Below are positions 8,782-17,033 of a DNA stretch of 64,000 nt, piece by piece. The stretch is from Chelativorans sp. AA-79 (lineage in GTDB: Bacteria; Pseudomonadota; Alphaproteobacteria; Rhizobiales; Rhizobiaceae). The DNA lies in the NCBI RefSeq assembly GCF_029457495.1, contig NZ_CP120361.1, positions 4,728,001 to 4,792,000 on the forward strand, in the 5' to 3' direction. Both the position numbers and the translations under genes were made by a program. The first letter of the stretch is position 1. Each line of letters begins with the position of its first letter. A model generated the notes under the pieces. It was not told the DNA's origin, searched no databases, and saw only the letters and a list, made by a program, of their open reading frames with translations.

Positions 8782-10455
8782 ATGCGAAGGCAGGGGCCGG
8801 TTTTAGCCGTTCTGCCGCTCGACACCGCGACCGAGGCGGATGCCGTTATCGCGCGCGCCTTCGTCGAGGATCTCGTGGGTGAGCTCGCGCGCTTCTCGAC
8901 CATGGAGGTTATCGCCCCCATGTCCGGGCGCGCGGTCGCCGATCTGGCCGATACGGAAGCGGCACGCCAGCTCGGCGCCACGCACATCCTGCGCGGCCGT
9001 TTCCAACGTGAGGGCGAGCGTCTCCAGGTCACCGCCCATCTCGTCGACGGCGCGAATGGCGCGCAGATCTGGCGCGAGAGGCTGGAGACCACGGACGCCA
9101 CGCTTTTCGACCTGGAGAATGAGCTTCTGGCCCGGATCGCCGCCACGTTCGTCTCGCGTCTCGAAGAAACGATCCTGAAGCAGGCGCGCGGCAAGCCGAC
9201 GGATTCGCTTGCCGCCTATGAGTTGACGCTCAAAGGCTTTGCGCTCCTGCGTCAGGGAACCAGGGAAACGGACGAGGAAGGGCGCGCGCTCTTCGAGCGG
9301 GCGCTCGAACTTGACCCGCACTATGCGCGCGCCTATGTCGGCCTGTCGCTTTCCTGGTTCAACGAGTGGGGCTACCAGTTCTGGGACCGCTTCCAGGAAA
9401 GCTGGCAGCTCGCGTACGAGTACGCCCACAAGGCTCTCGATCTCGACGACAATGATGCCATGGCGCATCTCGTCCTCGGACGCCTGCTCATCTTCAATCG
9501 CGATTTCGAACGTGCGGCGTGGTATCTGGACCGGGCGCTGATGCTCTGCCCGAATGATGCGGAGCTTCTGATCCAGCAGGCGATCAACGCCGTTTTCCTG
9601 GGCCATCCCGAAGCGGCCGTCGAATACGCCCAGAAGGCGTTGCGGCTCAATCCGTATCACCGCAACTCATACTACGCCGTCCTGGCGCTGGCCTACCTCA
9701 TGGCGCGCGACTTCGAAGCAACGCTTCTCACCATAGGCAAGATCTCGCAGATGTCGGAGCACGCACAGCTGATCGAGGCCCCCGCCTACACCGCCATCGT
9801 CTACGCCAAGCTGGGGCAGATGGATGAGGCGCGCCGGCAGTTCGCGCTGTTCCAGAGCAATTTCCGCCAGTCGATCATCAGCGGCCGCGAGCCGGAGCCG
9901 GACGAGGCCTGCCGCTGGTTCCTTCAGCACATTCCCTATCGCCGCCAGGAGGACCTTACCTTCTCCAGCCGCCAGATCAGCCTGCCGGACATGAAGGGCC
10001 TCAGGGACATTCAGCGCCTCATCGAGCGGACGGGCGAGGAAATCCACTGCCTCGATCTCGCCGAGCGCGGAGAGAATTCCTATGGCGGTGATGCCATGCT
10101 CGACGACAAGGCGCGAACGGCGCTGAAGAAGCGCATCCGCGACCTGCAGGAAGAGTTGGCCGAGGCCGAGGACACGAATGATCTTGGCCAGGCGGAGCGT
10201 CTGCGTGGCGAGTTGGACCAGCTCGTCGACACGCTCGCGAGCGCCCTGGGGCTTGGTGGCCGAAGTCGGCGCGTCGGCAGCCTGACGGAGCGCGCCCGCA
10301 CCACCGTTACCTGGCGCATCCGTCATGCCCTGCGCAAGATCGAAGCCGTGCATGAGCCGCTCGCGAAACATCTCACCAACAGCCTGCGCACCGGCACGTT
10401 CTGTTCCTATCAGCCGGAGCAGGCCATCGAGTGGCAGCTTGCATCCGACTGCTGA
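8782..10455 (+). CDS. TolB-like domain and tetratricopeptide-repeat protein
   Basis: This protein has about 557 residues. The open frame reaches a GTG at 8731, but that GTG is part of a repeated regulatory element; ATG 8782 (MRRQGPVLAVLPLD) gives a normal TolB-like/FlgO-type start. Residues 1-125 form the TolB-like domain found in CadC-type regulators and class III adenylate cyclases (RAFVEDLVGELARFSTMEVIA, LGATHILRGRF). TPR helices follow (GRALFERALELDPHYARAY, WYLDRALMLCPNDAELLIQQ). The C-terminal 120 residues contain a coiled coil and a basic region (RTTVTWRIRHALRKIEA, LRTGTFCSY) seen at the C-terminus of many TPR regulators, especially in actinobacteria. No N-terminal winged helix is present, unlike most relatives. 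It probably is a signalling scaffold; its target is unknown. Confidence 0.75.
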   Translation: MRRQGPVLAVLPLDTATEADAVIARAFVEDLVGELARFSTMEVIAPMSGRAVADLADTEAARQLGATHILRGRFQREGERLQVTAHLVDGANGAQIWRERLETTDATLFDLENELLARIAATFVSRLEETILKQARGKPTDSLAAYELTLKGFALLRQGTRETDEEGRALFERALELDPHYARAYVGLSLSWFNEWGYQFWDRFQESWQLAYEYAHKALDLDDNDAMAHLVLGRLLIFNRDFERAAWYLDRALMLCPNDAELLIQQAINAVFLGHPEAAVEYAQKALRLNPYHRNSYYAVLALAYLMARDFEATLLTIGKISQMSEHAQLIEAPAYTAIVYAKLGQMDEARRQFALFQSNFRQSIISGREPEPDEACRWFLQHIPYRRQEDLTFSSRQISLPDMKGLRDIQRLIERTGEEIHCLDLAERGENSYGGDAMLDDKARTALKKRIRDLQEELAEAEDTNDLGQAERLRGELDQLVDTLASALGLGGRSRRVGSLTERARTTVTWRIRHALRKIEAVHEPLAKHLTNSLRTGTFCSYQPEQAIEWQLASDC

Positions 10456-10472
10456 TCACGCCGCGAATGGAA

Positions 10473-10500
10473 ATGGGCAGCCTCGATCGAGGCTGCCCAT
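10473..10500 (+). terminator. Rho-independent terminator
   Basis: A perfect 28-base palindrome with a GGGCAGCCTCGA stem is followed by TATGTTTTT on the plus strand, 18 bases after the TPR gene stop. The U-rich tail is on the plus-strand side only, so it mainly ends the TPR transcript, although the stem lies between two convergent genes. Confidence 0.85.
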
Positions 10501-10507
10501 TATGTTT

Positions 10508-10795
10508 TTAATCGTCTGACACAGCGAAATCGTCAGAGGCATTATGGCCGCGAGATACCCGCCCGAACTGCGGCTGGCGCGGGTAACCGCTTGTCCGTGT
10601 CTCCACGCCGGTGCTGAAGGTGATGGTGCCGGTGCGGGCGCCGCCGGACCGTCCCTTGGACAGGAAGGGCGGCAGGTCGTTCCGCTCGCTGAAGCCGAAA
10701 TGACCCGTGACATTATAGCCGACATTGTTCTCAAACGCGTCGGCTGTGCCGAGCCCGAGAATGGCGAAGGTGGAAGCGAGAATGACTTTGCGCAC
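10508..10795 (-). CDS. Small secreted protein of unknown function
   Basis: The best start is GTG at 10795, with AGAAAGGG about 7 bases upstream, giving 95 residues. Residues 1-20 (RKVILASTFAILGLGTADAF) form a clear Sec signal peptide with cleavage near ADA-F. The mature part is polar and rich in Gly, Ser, Arg and Asn (VGYNVTGHFGFSERNDLPPF, GGARTGTITFSTGVETR) and has no cysteine. I do not recognise a family. The GTGAGG element copy 3 lies 96 bases upstream. Confidence 0.6.
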   Translation of the reverse strand: MRKVILASTFAILGLGTADAFENNVGYNVTGHFGFSERNDLPPFLSKGRSGGARTGTITFSTGVETRTSGYPRQPQFGRVSRGHNASDDFAVSDD

Positions 10796-10890
10796 GATAT
10801 TGCCCTTTCTGTTTGGTCGAGAGTGTTTCGTGTGCCGGCCAGAACCTGAAGCGGCGAATGCACCGCCTTCCTGACCGATGACCAAAGGGC

Positions 10891-10916
10891 GTGAGGACGC
10901 GCCTCACGATGTGAGG
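10891..10916. promoter_or_regulatory. GTGAGG-N5-CCTCAC element, copy 3
   Basis: GTGAGG (10891-10896), CCTCAC (10902-10907) and GTGAGG (10911-10916) have the same spacing as copy 1, and the flanking ACCAAAGGGC is shared. It lies upstream of the small secreted protein gene. Confidence 0.6.
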
Positions 10917-11350
10917 CCGCGGGATCTTAGGAACTCGGCGGAGTCAGCACCGTCTGTGGGCGCGTTTGCCATCGGCCGGAAATCCAGAGCGCTGGTGTGA
11001 GCATGCGGGCTGCAGCAAGTGGGGCGGCCTTCGGCGATTCACGCCGTAAGCACCAGCCGCCATTGTCGTACTGCTGTGAGCACCGGCAAGACAGCGAGCG
11101 CCACCGCCCCAAGGGAGCGTCGCATGCCTGGTAGTCGCTGAGGATAGGCTCGTATGCCGAGATAACTGCGTTTTGGTAGATGTCGGGCACAGGGGATAAG
11201 CGTGCCGCATCTGTGGCATGTGTGCCGTATTTCCGGCGACGGGCCAAAGGACCAGGTGGAAGCCTGTCGGTTGGCTCTTAGGCAACCAGCCGCACACACG
11301 CGATCCAGGTTCGTCGACGCAACCAGCAGCATGCCTTTCAAATGACCCAA
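10917..11350. other. Intergenic stretch with no recognised gene
   Basis: Several frames are open on the complement for about 100 codons, but none has a ribosome-binding site, a family pattern or consistent codon use. The Cys-rich frame at 10927-11247 is the least unlikely gene. I see no RNA gene here. Confidence 0.5.
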
Positions 11351-11430
11351 CGTGTGCATCAGTAGTTTTTTTGATGCACATTGATATTCTCGTGTGCATC
11401 AATATATAGTTTGATGCACACATCGAGAAC
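11351..11430. repeat. Two tandem 40-bp inverted-repeat units (probable operators)
   Basis: Two units start 40 bases apart. Each has a GTGTGCATCA arm (11352-11361; 11392-11401) facing a TTGATGCACA arm (11371-11380; 11411-11420) across 9-10 bases. The second unit is the better palindrome (arms GTGTGCATCAA/TTGATGCACAC). The array ends 9 bases before the start of the nucleotidyltransferase-fold gene and overlaps its likely promoter, so autoregulation or control by a dimeric repressor is probable. Confidence 0.75.
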
Positions 11431-11438
11431 CGAAAAAT

Positions 11439-12458
11439 ATGGAAATCATTGCTCACAGCCGACCAGCCATAGTAGCCTATCAGGACCTGCTGCGTCTTCA
11501 TCTCGACGAAAAGGCCTCTAGCCTGATTGGCACAATCGAGGAGCGACGGCGCAACGGACGAACCTATCTCTACGAGCGCTTTCGGATCGGGACCGAGATG
11601 GTAAGTCGCTACCTCGGAGAAGACAAACCGGAGCTACGCACACGACTTGAACGCGCCGAAGCGTTGAAGGCCGAGGCGGACGCGCGCCGGAAGCGGATGA
11701 CCAGGCTCGCCAAGACGCTCCGGGCCGAAGGCTTCATCACAACCGATCGCGAGACCGGGTCAATACTTCTCGCCTTTTCTCGGGCAGGGGTATTCCGGCT
11801 GGGTGGCACGCTCGTGGGGACATCAGCCTACAGCCTGTATCAGGGTGATCTCGGGGTGCGGATGGATTACGAAGAGTTAGCGCAAACTGGCGACATCGAT
11901 TTCGCCAGCTTCGAACGGCTCTCGGTCGTTCTCGAAGACAAGGTCGAAGAGAGCCCTGCAGAGATCCTCAAGTTGCTCAAGTTCGATCCGGTTCCCGGTA
12001 TAAACGATCGACAGATTTGGAGATGGCGGCAGAGCCACTCAGAAGCAATGGTCGAATTTTTGACGCCGGCCTTCGGCGACGAAAAGGTCAAGCCGCTGCC
12101 TGCTCTAGGGGTGAGTGCACAAGCCCTGAACTACCTGAACTTTCTGATCGCGGACCCGATCCATGCGATTGCCCTCTACCGCGCCGGCGTTCTGGTCCAG
12201 ATACCGCGACCCGAGCGTTTCGCAATTCACAAGCTCATCGTAGCCGATAGGCGCCATGGCGGGCCTGATCAGCTGAGGGCCCGAAAAGACCGAGCCCAGG
12301 CCAAGTTCCTTGTGGCCGTTCTTTCCGAGGACCGTCCAGATGAACTCGCCGAAGCCTATGAAGACGCGCTATCGCGCGGACCTCGCTGGCGTCAACGGAT
12401 CAACGCGAGCTTGAAACGAATGCCTGAGACGGCAGAACGGCTTTCGGCTCTGGCTTGA
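11439..12458 (+). CDS. GSU2403-type nucleotidyltransferase-fold protein
   Basis: This 339-residue protein has the pattern of the nucleotidyltransferase family PF12281. After an N-terminal helical region (residues 1-95) comes GVFRLGGTLVGTSAYSLYQ and then the acidic pair in TGDIDFASFE. The spacing of the GT-S/A-Y segment and the DID motif matches the Pol-beta-type active site. The C-terminal half (IPRPERFAIHKLIVADRR, then a basic helix) is also family-like and often contacts substrate. It stands alone, preceded by a strong tandem operator at 11351-11430. Next to it are fragments of an Argonaute gene, so it may be what is left of a former defence or mobile region. The nucleotide target is unknown. 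Confidence 0.75.
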   Translation: MEIIAHSRPAIVAYQDLLRLHLDEKASSLIGTIEERRRNGRTYLYERFRIGTEMVSRYLGEDKPELRTRLERAEALKAEADARRKRMTRLAKTLRAEGFITTDRETGSILLAFSRAGVFRLGGTLVGTSAYSLYQGDLGVRMDYEELAQTGDIDFASFERLSVVLEDKVEESPAEILKLLKFDPVPGINDRQIWRWRQSHSEAMVEFLTPAFGDEKVKPLPALGVSAQALNYLNFLIADPIHAIALYRAGVLVQIPRPERFAIHKLIVADRRHGGPDQLRARKDRAQAKFLVAVLSEDRPDELAEAYEDALSRGPRWRQRINASLKRMPETAERLSALA

Positions 12459-12777
12459 TACCTTGCGCCGTGCTCCTGTACGAGCGAGTTCGTTCTGAAC
12501 AGATATTGCTCTGTGCAACGTTGAATGAGCGCTTGATGCCCCAATCTGGGTCATAGCTGCACCGGGACATCGCGGTGGATCGATGCGACGGCATGTTTGC
12601 GCCCAATCCCGGTCATTCAAGATGCCAGTTGCCGTTCCCGTAACCAGCCATCTACCCAGCCTACGACCGAGCGCGCTTTCAGAGCGAAAATCGCGTGGGC
12701 AGGGGTGCGGTGCCCGATGCTGGGGAGGTATCCATTTCGGCCTTAACCGAGGCTGGGATGAGTTGCTAGTTGTAGCG
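12459..12777. other. Intergenic stretch, degraded
   Basis: No supported gene is visible. Two similar blocks (GCCCAATCTGGGTCAT at about 12539 and GCCCAATCCCGGTCAT at about 12601) suggest a small duplicated fragment of a lost element. Confidence 0.35.
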
Positions 12778-13170
12778 TTATGACCATTGTCCATTTGCTC
12801 CGTGAAAGACAACGTCATCTCCCTCGCTCAGGAACATCTGCGCCGCACAGCAGGTGTGGTTGTCAGGATGATTTCGGAGGAGCTTGAAGACCAGTCCAAC
12901 GTAGCAGACACCCGGCCGCATCCTACGATTCCAGGGAGGTTCGGCTTGCGTCTTGTACAACAGGCCCGTCGCCAGGTTCCAGGCGACGGTGGCGGAATCC
13001 TGAGTGCCTCGCTTGGGATAACCCGCCTTGCTCAGGAACTCGTTGGGAGCAAGGGTCGTCTCACGGATGAGTTGAGATGTCATTCCCAGCTTCAGCAGCT
13101 TCGCCTTGATCTGGCGATGGAAGTCGGGGATGATGTCAACGGCGGCGGCATCGACGTCGGTGGCGGTCAC
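12778..13170 (-). pseudogene. Argonaute (PIWI domain) C-terminal fragment
   Basis: This 130-residue fragment resembles the late PIWI domain of long prokaryotic Argonautes: [43 protein letters not shown], then [13 protein letters not shown] and [19 protein letters not shown]. It stops right after GQWS, where relatives continue for many residues, and nothing matching the N, PAZ or MID domains is present on the 5' side. Instead a methyltransferase 5' end abuts it. It is therefore a gene remnant left by deletion. The family identification rests on remembered motif patterns of pAgo sequences and should be tested by a profile search. Confidence 0.6.
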
Positions 13171-13409
13171 CGCCTGCCCCGCACCTGCGGGAGCAGGGCG
13201 TGGATCTCTGTGCCGGCGCCGACGTCGAGGATGCGGCCCCGGCAGAGGTCGAGCGCCGCCGCCTCGAGCGGCTCGATCCCGGTCCGGAACCAGAAGGCGG
13301 CGGGAATGTCGTCGCGTTCGCCGTCCTGTTCGCAGACCAGCATCGCATCGGTGATGCCGCGCTCGTAGTCGAGCATGGCGGCACCGTGCGGGTCGTAAGC
13401 GGCAGTCAT
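13167..13409 (-). pseudogene. Class I SAM-dependent methyltransferase, 5' fragment
   Basis: From ATG 13409 ([20 protein letters not shown]) the frame runs through a fold-typical lead-in ([17 protein letters not shown]) to motif [17 protein letters not shown], and then ends at 13167 with unrelated residues. Methyltransferases of this kind run on for at least another 100-150 residues. Motif I has Glu where the third Gly is expected. The gene has lost its 3' part at the junction with the Argonaute fragment. Confidence 0.6.
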
Positions 13410-13552
13410 TGGTTCAGCCCATGGTCCGAGGCGGAAGGAAAGCGCACAGAGCAACGCCCGCACGAAGGTGCGGTCGAGCGGCGGCCGGCCTGTCGAGCTT
13501 AGGGGCGCGGCCACTTAGGCAGTAGAGGTTCGGCCAGACCGGCCAATCGGGA

Positions 13553-14002
13553 TCATGGCATTGCGAACACGCTCAGCAGCATAGCCATCGTCACCGCCGC
13601 CGAGGTCGTGATCGACAGGGTACGCGGCCAGCTAAAGCGGGTCAGCTCGGCGATCGTGGCGTCGTTCTTGCCGTACTGTTCGAGCCGATTGTGCCTCGGA
13701 ATCTCCAGCAGCACCGTGACCAGCAGCCCGATTAGGCCGGCCACGACGTTCACGGCGCTCATCCAGAGCGGGACCACCGGGCCGAAGAATGCCAGCGGAA
13801 CCGGCAACAGGAAGCCGGCGAAACCGGGGCCGATCACCGGCAGCGGGATGCGACTAGCGTAGAAGCGGTGGTAGCCCACGTACTCGGCCTCGCTCACCTT
13901 TGCGAAGAGCGGGTAGACGACGATCTGGACGAGCCAGATCTGGCCAAGCTCCCAGAAAATGAGCCCCGCCCAAGCCAACAGGAAGAGCTGAGACGCGTCC
14001 AT
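13553..14002 (-). CDS. Small integral membrane protein (DUF1772-like)
   Basis: This 149-residue protein has four likely membrane helices (QLFLLAWAGLIFWELGQIWL; LPVIGPGFAGFLLPVPLAFF; WMSAVNVVAGLIGLLVTVLL; TTSAAVTMAMLLSVFAM) with short loops and a conserved-looking EIPRHNRLEQYG segment before the last helix. It resembles small four-helix membrane proteins of the DUF1772/anthrone-oxygenase-like type, but I am not certain of the family. Its ATG at 14002 overlaps the stop of the frameshifted SnoaL-like gene (TGATG), so the two were once coupled. It appears to be the only intact gene among remnants here. Confidence 0.55.
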   Translation of the reverse strand: MDASQLFLLAWAGLIFWELGQIWLVQIVVYPLFAKVSEAEYVGYHRFYASRIPLPVIGPGFAGFLLPVPLAFFGPVVPLWMSAVNVVAGLIGLLVTVLLEIPRHNRLEQYGKNDATIAELTRFSWPRTLSITTSAAVTMAMLLSVFAMP

Positions 14003-14528
14003 CACGCGGCCCCGGCCGCGAGCGCGGCCGCCTCCTCGAGACTGATGCCGCGGATGAGCGGATCGGCGTGCCGGTGCGCCAGCCGCCACTCGCTTCCATT
14101 GCGGCGATAGACCAGGTCACCCGCAGTGGCCAGTCCTGGGCCGGAAGCCCGCCGACCTCGCCATGCCCGTGCTCAACGATGGCGAGCACCACCATGTCGG
14201 GCGAGCTGTAGGCCTGCACCAACTCCTGGCGGAGGGTGCCGTTGCGGAAGAACCTGCCGATCTCCCGCCACGCCGCGGCGTCGTATGGTCCGCGCGACGT
14301 CGGGCCGCCGAACGACGACATCAGCGTGAAGTCGTCGCTCAGCGTGACCAGCGACAGGTAGTGGTCGACATCGCCGCGCACGAGCGCGGCGTTCGCTTCC
14401 TCCGACCGCCGGACGAGTTCGGCGACTGCTTCATTGGGTGCGGAAGCTTCCTGAGCGGAAGCGGTTGCCGCAGCGGCCACGACGGACGAGGCGCCTGCTG
14501 CAAGGATGGAACGTCGAGTCATCGGCAT
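14002..14528 (-). pseudogene. SnoaL/NTF2-like exported protein, frameshifted
   Basis: The start MPMTRRSILAAGASSVVAAA is a twin-arginine-like signal peptide. The body (EANAALVRGDVDHYLSLVTL, DDFTLMSSFGGPTSRG) is an NTF2/SnoaL-like domain. Near 14115 the frame is lost: one reading gives Arg/Ser/Pro-rich noise, while shifting by one base restores VYRRNGSEWRLAHRHADPL and a C-terminus ending exactly at the TGATG overlap with the next gene. One base seems to have been lost in GTGACCTGGTC. It is either a genuine pseudogene or a sequencing error. Confidence 0.7.
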
Positions 14529-14659
14529 GATAGGTCCTGAATGCTTGAGATTGCGGAGCAAGGCTCGCTGCCCCGCGATGCGGACGAAATCGCATCTTCC
14601 ATTCGGTGAAGCCCGTGGTATGATTTCATTGATATGGTGAAGCAATTGACCTCTCGCGC

Positions 14660-15612
14660 ATGGACCTCAACCTCCTCGTCCTCTTCGAGGTGGTGATCGA
14701 GGAGCGCCATGTGGGCCGGGCAGCCGATCGGCTGAACCTGTCGCGCTCCGCGGTCAGTCACGGCATCGGGCGTCTCAGGCGGCTGCTGAATGATCCGGTG
14801 TTTGTGCGTACACCGAAGGGCGTGATCCCAACCGACCGGGCCATTGAGCTCGCTGGCGGATTGCCAACCTTCTCGATCAGGCGAGAGGCGTGATCTCGAC
14901 CGCGGAGCCGTTTGATCCCACCACCTCGTCGCGCCGCTTCACGATCGGTGCGCCGGACGGCGTCTCGGCCGTGGTGCTGCCGCCGCTGCTCGCGGCCATA
15001 CGGGAGGGCGCCCCCGGTCTCGACATGGCCCTGCGGCAGCTCTCGCCATTGCCGGCGAGACGACGATCGAGCGGGCATGGCGCGCCACCTTCGCCGAGTT
15101 GGAGTCGCGCACCATGGACGTTGCCATCGTGCGGTGGACGAGATCCCCAACCGCTTTCACCATCGGACGCTCTACGAGGAGGACTTCGTCGTCGTGACGC
15201 GGACCGGTCATCCGTTCGCGTCCGACCCAACCCTCGAGCGCTACTGCGAGATGCAGCACTTGGTCGTCTCGCTCACCGGCGATCCCTACGGCTTCGTCGA
15301 CACCGCGCTTGAAGGGCTCGGGCGATCCCGTCGGATCGCGCTGACGGTCCCCAACTTCATGTTCGCCCTCGCCGTCGTTTCCGAGATCGACCTCGTCGCG
15401 GCGCTGCCGGGACGGTTCGTCGCCAGCTACGCGTCGCACTTCAGTGTCGCATGCCGCGCCGCGCCGATCCCGCTCGGCCGCTTCCGGCTCAACGCCACTG
15501 CCCCCGGGCGGCGATGACCGATGCCGGCCTCGCCTGGCTGTTCGACACCATGTGCAACCGATTTCGAGACGCTTCGGGCGATGCCCATGACCTTGTTCCG
15601 TCGTCTCAGTAG
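14660..15612 (+). pseudogene. LysR-family transcriptional regulator with several frameshifts
   Basis: The first 60 residues (MDLNLLVLFEVVIEERHVGR, then ADRLNLSRSAVSHGIGRLR and FVRTPKG) are a textbook LysR winged helix. The frame breaks near 14850 and 15050-15065, again near 15130, and once more near 15500. Reading across frames gives ANLLDQARGVIS, FTIGAPDGVSAVVLPPLL, AELESRTMDVAIV, VDEIPNRFHHRTLYEEDFVV and a C-terminal MTDAGLAWLFDTM, so the effector domain is present but scrambled. It is divergent from the frameshifted SnoaL-like gene, its probable former target. Confidence 0.8.
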
Positions 15613-15830
15613 CCGGTGCCACCGGAGACAGCCTTTCTCTTTGGAGTCTGCCACGCAGGCGGTGGCCTCGCCGACCGAACGACTGGCTATCTCATGGCCG
15701 GACGTTCGATAATCTCACATGCCGTACTATCCGCACGCCGCGTTCGGGAAACCGGACCAATACAGCTGGGCGCTAGCTGCCCGGGACTTCGCGGTCCCAG
15801 CTGATGCGCGAGCAGATACTCGGTCGCTCT

Positions 15831-15983
15831 TTAGATCGCCGTCACCGGATCAGGGTTCTCGCCGGCGATCCTGTTGAACTGCTCGGCGTAGCTCTTTACC
15901 CAACGCTCGAACATCGCATCAATCAACGCGTCCTTTGTGCCAAAGCTGTACTGCACGCCTCCCTTGGTGATGCCGGCGGCGGC
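15831..15983 (-). pseudogene. TetR-family regulator fragment
   Basis: Only about 50 residues remain: the recognition helix and following helix (AAAGITKGGVQYSFGTKDAL, then MFERWVKSYAEQF), ending at a stop after NPDPVTAI. The first helix and all of the ligand-binding domain are missing. The 5' side runs directly into the truncated xthA, so one deletion joined the two. Confidence 0.65.
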
Positions 15984-16388
15984 AAAAGGAGCTCGCCCGC
16001 ATGGGCTTCGAGCCGCTTTATCCAGGCGAGCTTGTAGTCGAATTTCGGCCCGGGTTGCGGGTTGCCGTTGGGCGCAGACAGGCAAGCGATCAGGACGCCG
16101 TTCACCGCCTCGATGTAGCGCGCCTGCCCGTCGGCCGGATCGCCGGGCAGCTCCGCGCGCGTCGGCACGGGCTTGGGACCGCGGGCGAGGATCGTAACGC
16201 CGTTCCAGGCGGACTGGCCGCGCCAGACGGCGCTATAGCCGGCTTCTTCCAGTGCTGCGCGGAAACTGCGCATCGGCCACCTTCAGCTCCTGCAGGCAGA
16301 CCACATCCGGCTCCGACTCGCCGAGCCATTCGAGCAGGTTGTCGAGGCGCTTGTTGATGCCGTTGATGTTGAAGGTCGCGATCTTCAT
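15984..16388 (-). pseudogene. xthA: Exodeoxyribonuclease III, truncated and frameshifted
   Basis: From ATG 16388 the frame reads MKIATFNINGINKRLDNLL and WLGESEPDVVCLQELKV, the standard exonuclease III/AP endonuclease start. The frame breaks near 16265. The other frame continues FRAALEEAGYSAVWRGQSAW, NGVTILARG, PGDPADGQARYIEA and FDYKLAWIKRLEAHAGEL, then is cut and joined to a TetR fragment. The catalytic C-terminal half with the essential Asp and His motifs is missing. It starts 7 bases after the hydrolase gene of the end-joining operon and was presumably its last gene, trimming ends for Ku/LigD repair. Confidence 0.8.
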
Positions 16389-16394
16389 ACGACG

Positions 16395-17033
16395 TCAGCG
16401 TACGATCTTTCCGGCCCATCTCCCGACCGCCTCCGCCATGGTCCTCAGGTGATCGGCGGCGGAATAGCCGGAGATCTTCTTGCGCGGCTTCAGATCGTGG
16501 TCGCCGTCCTCGAGCCAGAGGATCTCGATCCGGTCCGACAGTGCGTAGCCTGGGGCCTCCTCGCGGGTGCCGAAGGGGTCGCGCGTGCCCTGGCAGATCA
16601 GTGTCGGCGTCTTCAGGCCGGCGAGGTGCGCCGTCCTGAGCTGTGTGGGCTTGTCCGGAGGATGGAAGGGGTAGCCGAGGCAGAGGAGGCCGGCGATCCT
16701 GCCTCCGTCGTGGAGTTCGTCGGCCACCATGCTCGCGACGCGCCCGCCCATCGACTTTCCACCGATGATCAGCGGACCGTCCGATGCGAACTCCTCCACC
16801 GCCGCCTGGTATTCGCCCTTCAGGCTTTCGGCGCGCGGCGGCGGCTTGCGCCCGGACTCTGTCCGGCGGCTCGCCATATAGGTGAACTCGAAGCGCGCGA
16901 CGCGGAAGCCGGCGTCGGCCAGCGCCGTTGCGGCGGCCGTCATGGACGCCGAGTCCATCGGTGCGCCGGCGCCGTGGGCGAGCAGGATCGTCACGCGCGC
17001 TTCCGGCGGGCCGTCGACGAGAAACCGCACCAT
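16395..17033 (-). CDS. Alpha/beta hydrolase (KANL3/Tex30-like family)
   Basis: This 212-residue alpha/beta hydrolase shows an oxyanion-strand motif LLAHGAGAPMDS near residue 18, the nucleophile elbow GGKSMGGRVAS (Ser about residue 94), an acid-bearing strand (LICQGTRDPFG) and a His-bearing segment (LEDGDHDLKP). The family contains small dienelactone-hydrolase-like enzymes of unknown physiological substrate. Its start directly follows the TPR gene stop, so it is in the ku/ligD operon. A role in repair is not established. Confidence 0.8.
   Translation of the reverse strand: MVRFLVDGPPEARVTILLAHGAGAPMDSASMTAAATALADAGFRVARFEFTYMASRRTESGRKPPPRAESLKGEYQAAVEEFASDGPLIIGGKSMGGRVASMVADELHDGGRIAGLLCLGYPFHPPDKPTQLRTAHLAGLKTPTLICQGTRDPFGTREEAPGYALSDRIEILWLEDGDHDLKPRKKISGYSAADHLRTMAEAVGRWAGKIVR

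Noticed and set aside
10927..11247. Cys-containing 106-codon frame on the minus strand
   Set aside because: No ribosome-binding site or family pattern, and the other two frames on the same strand are equally open.
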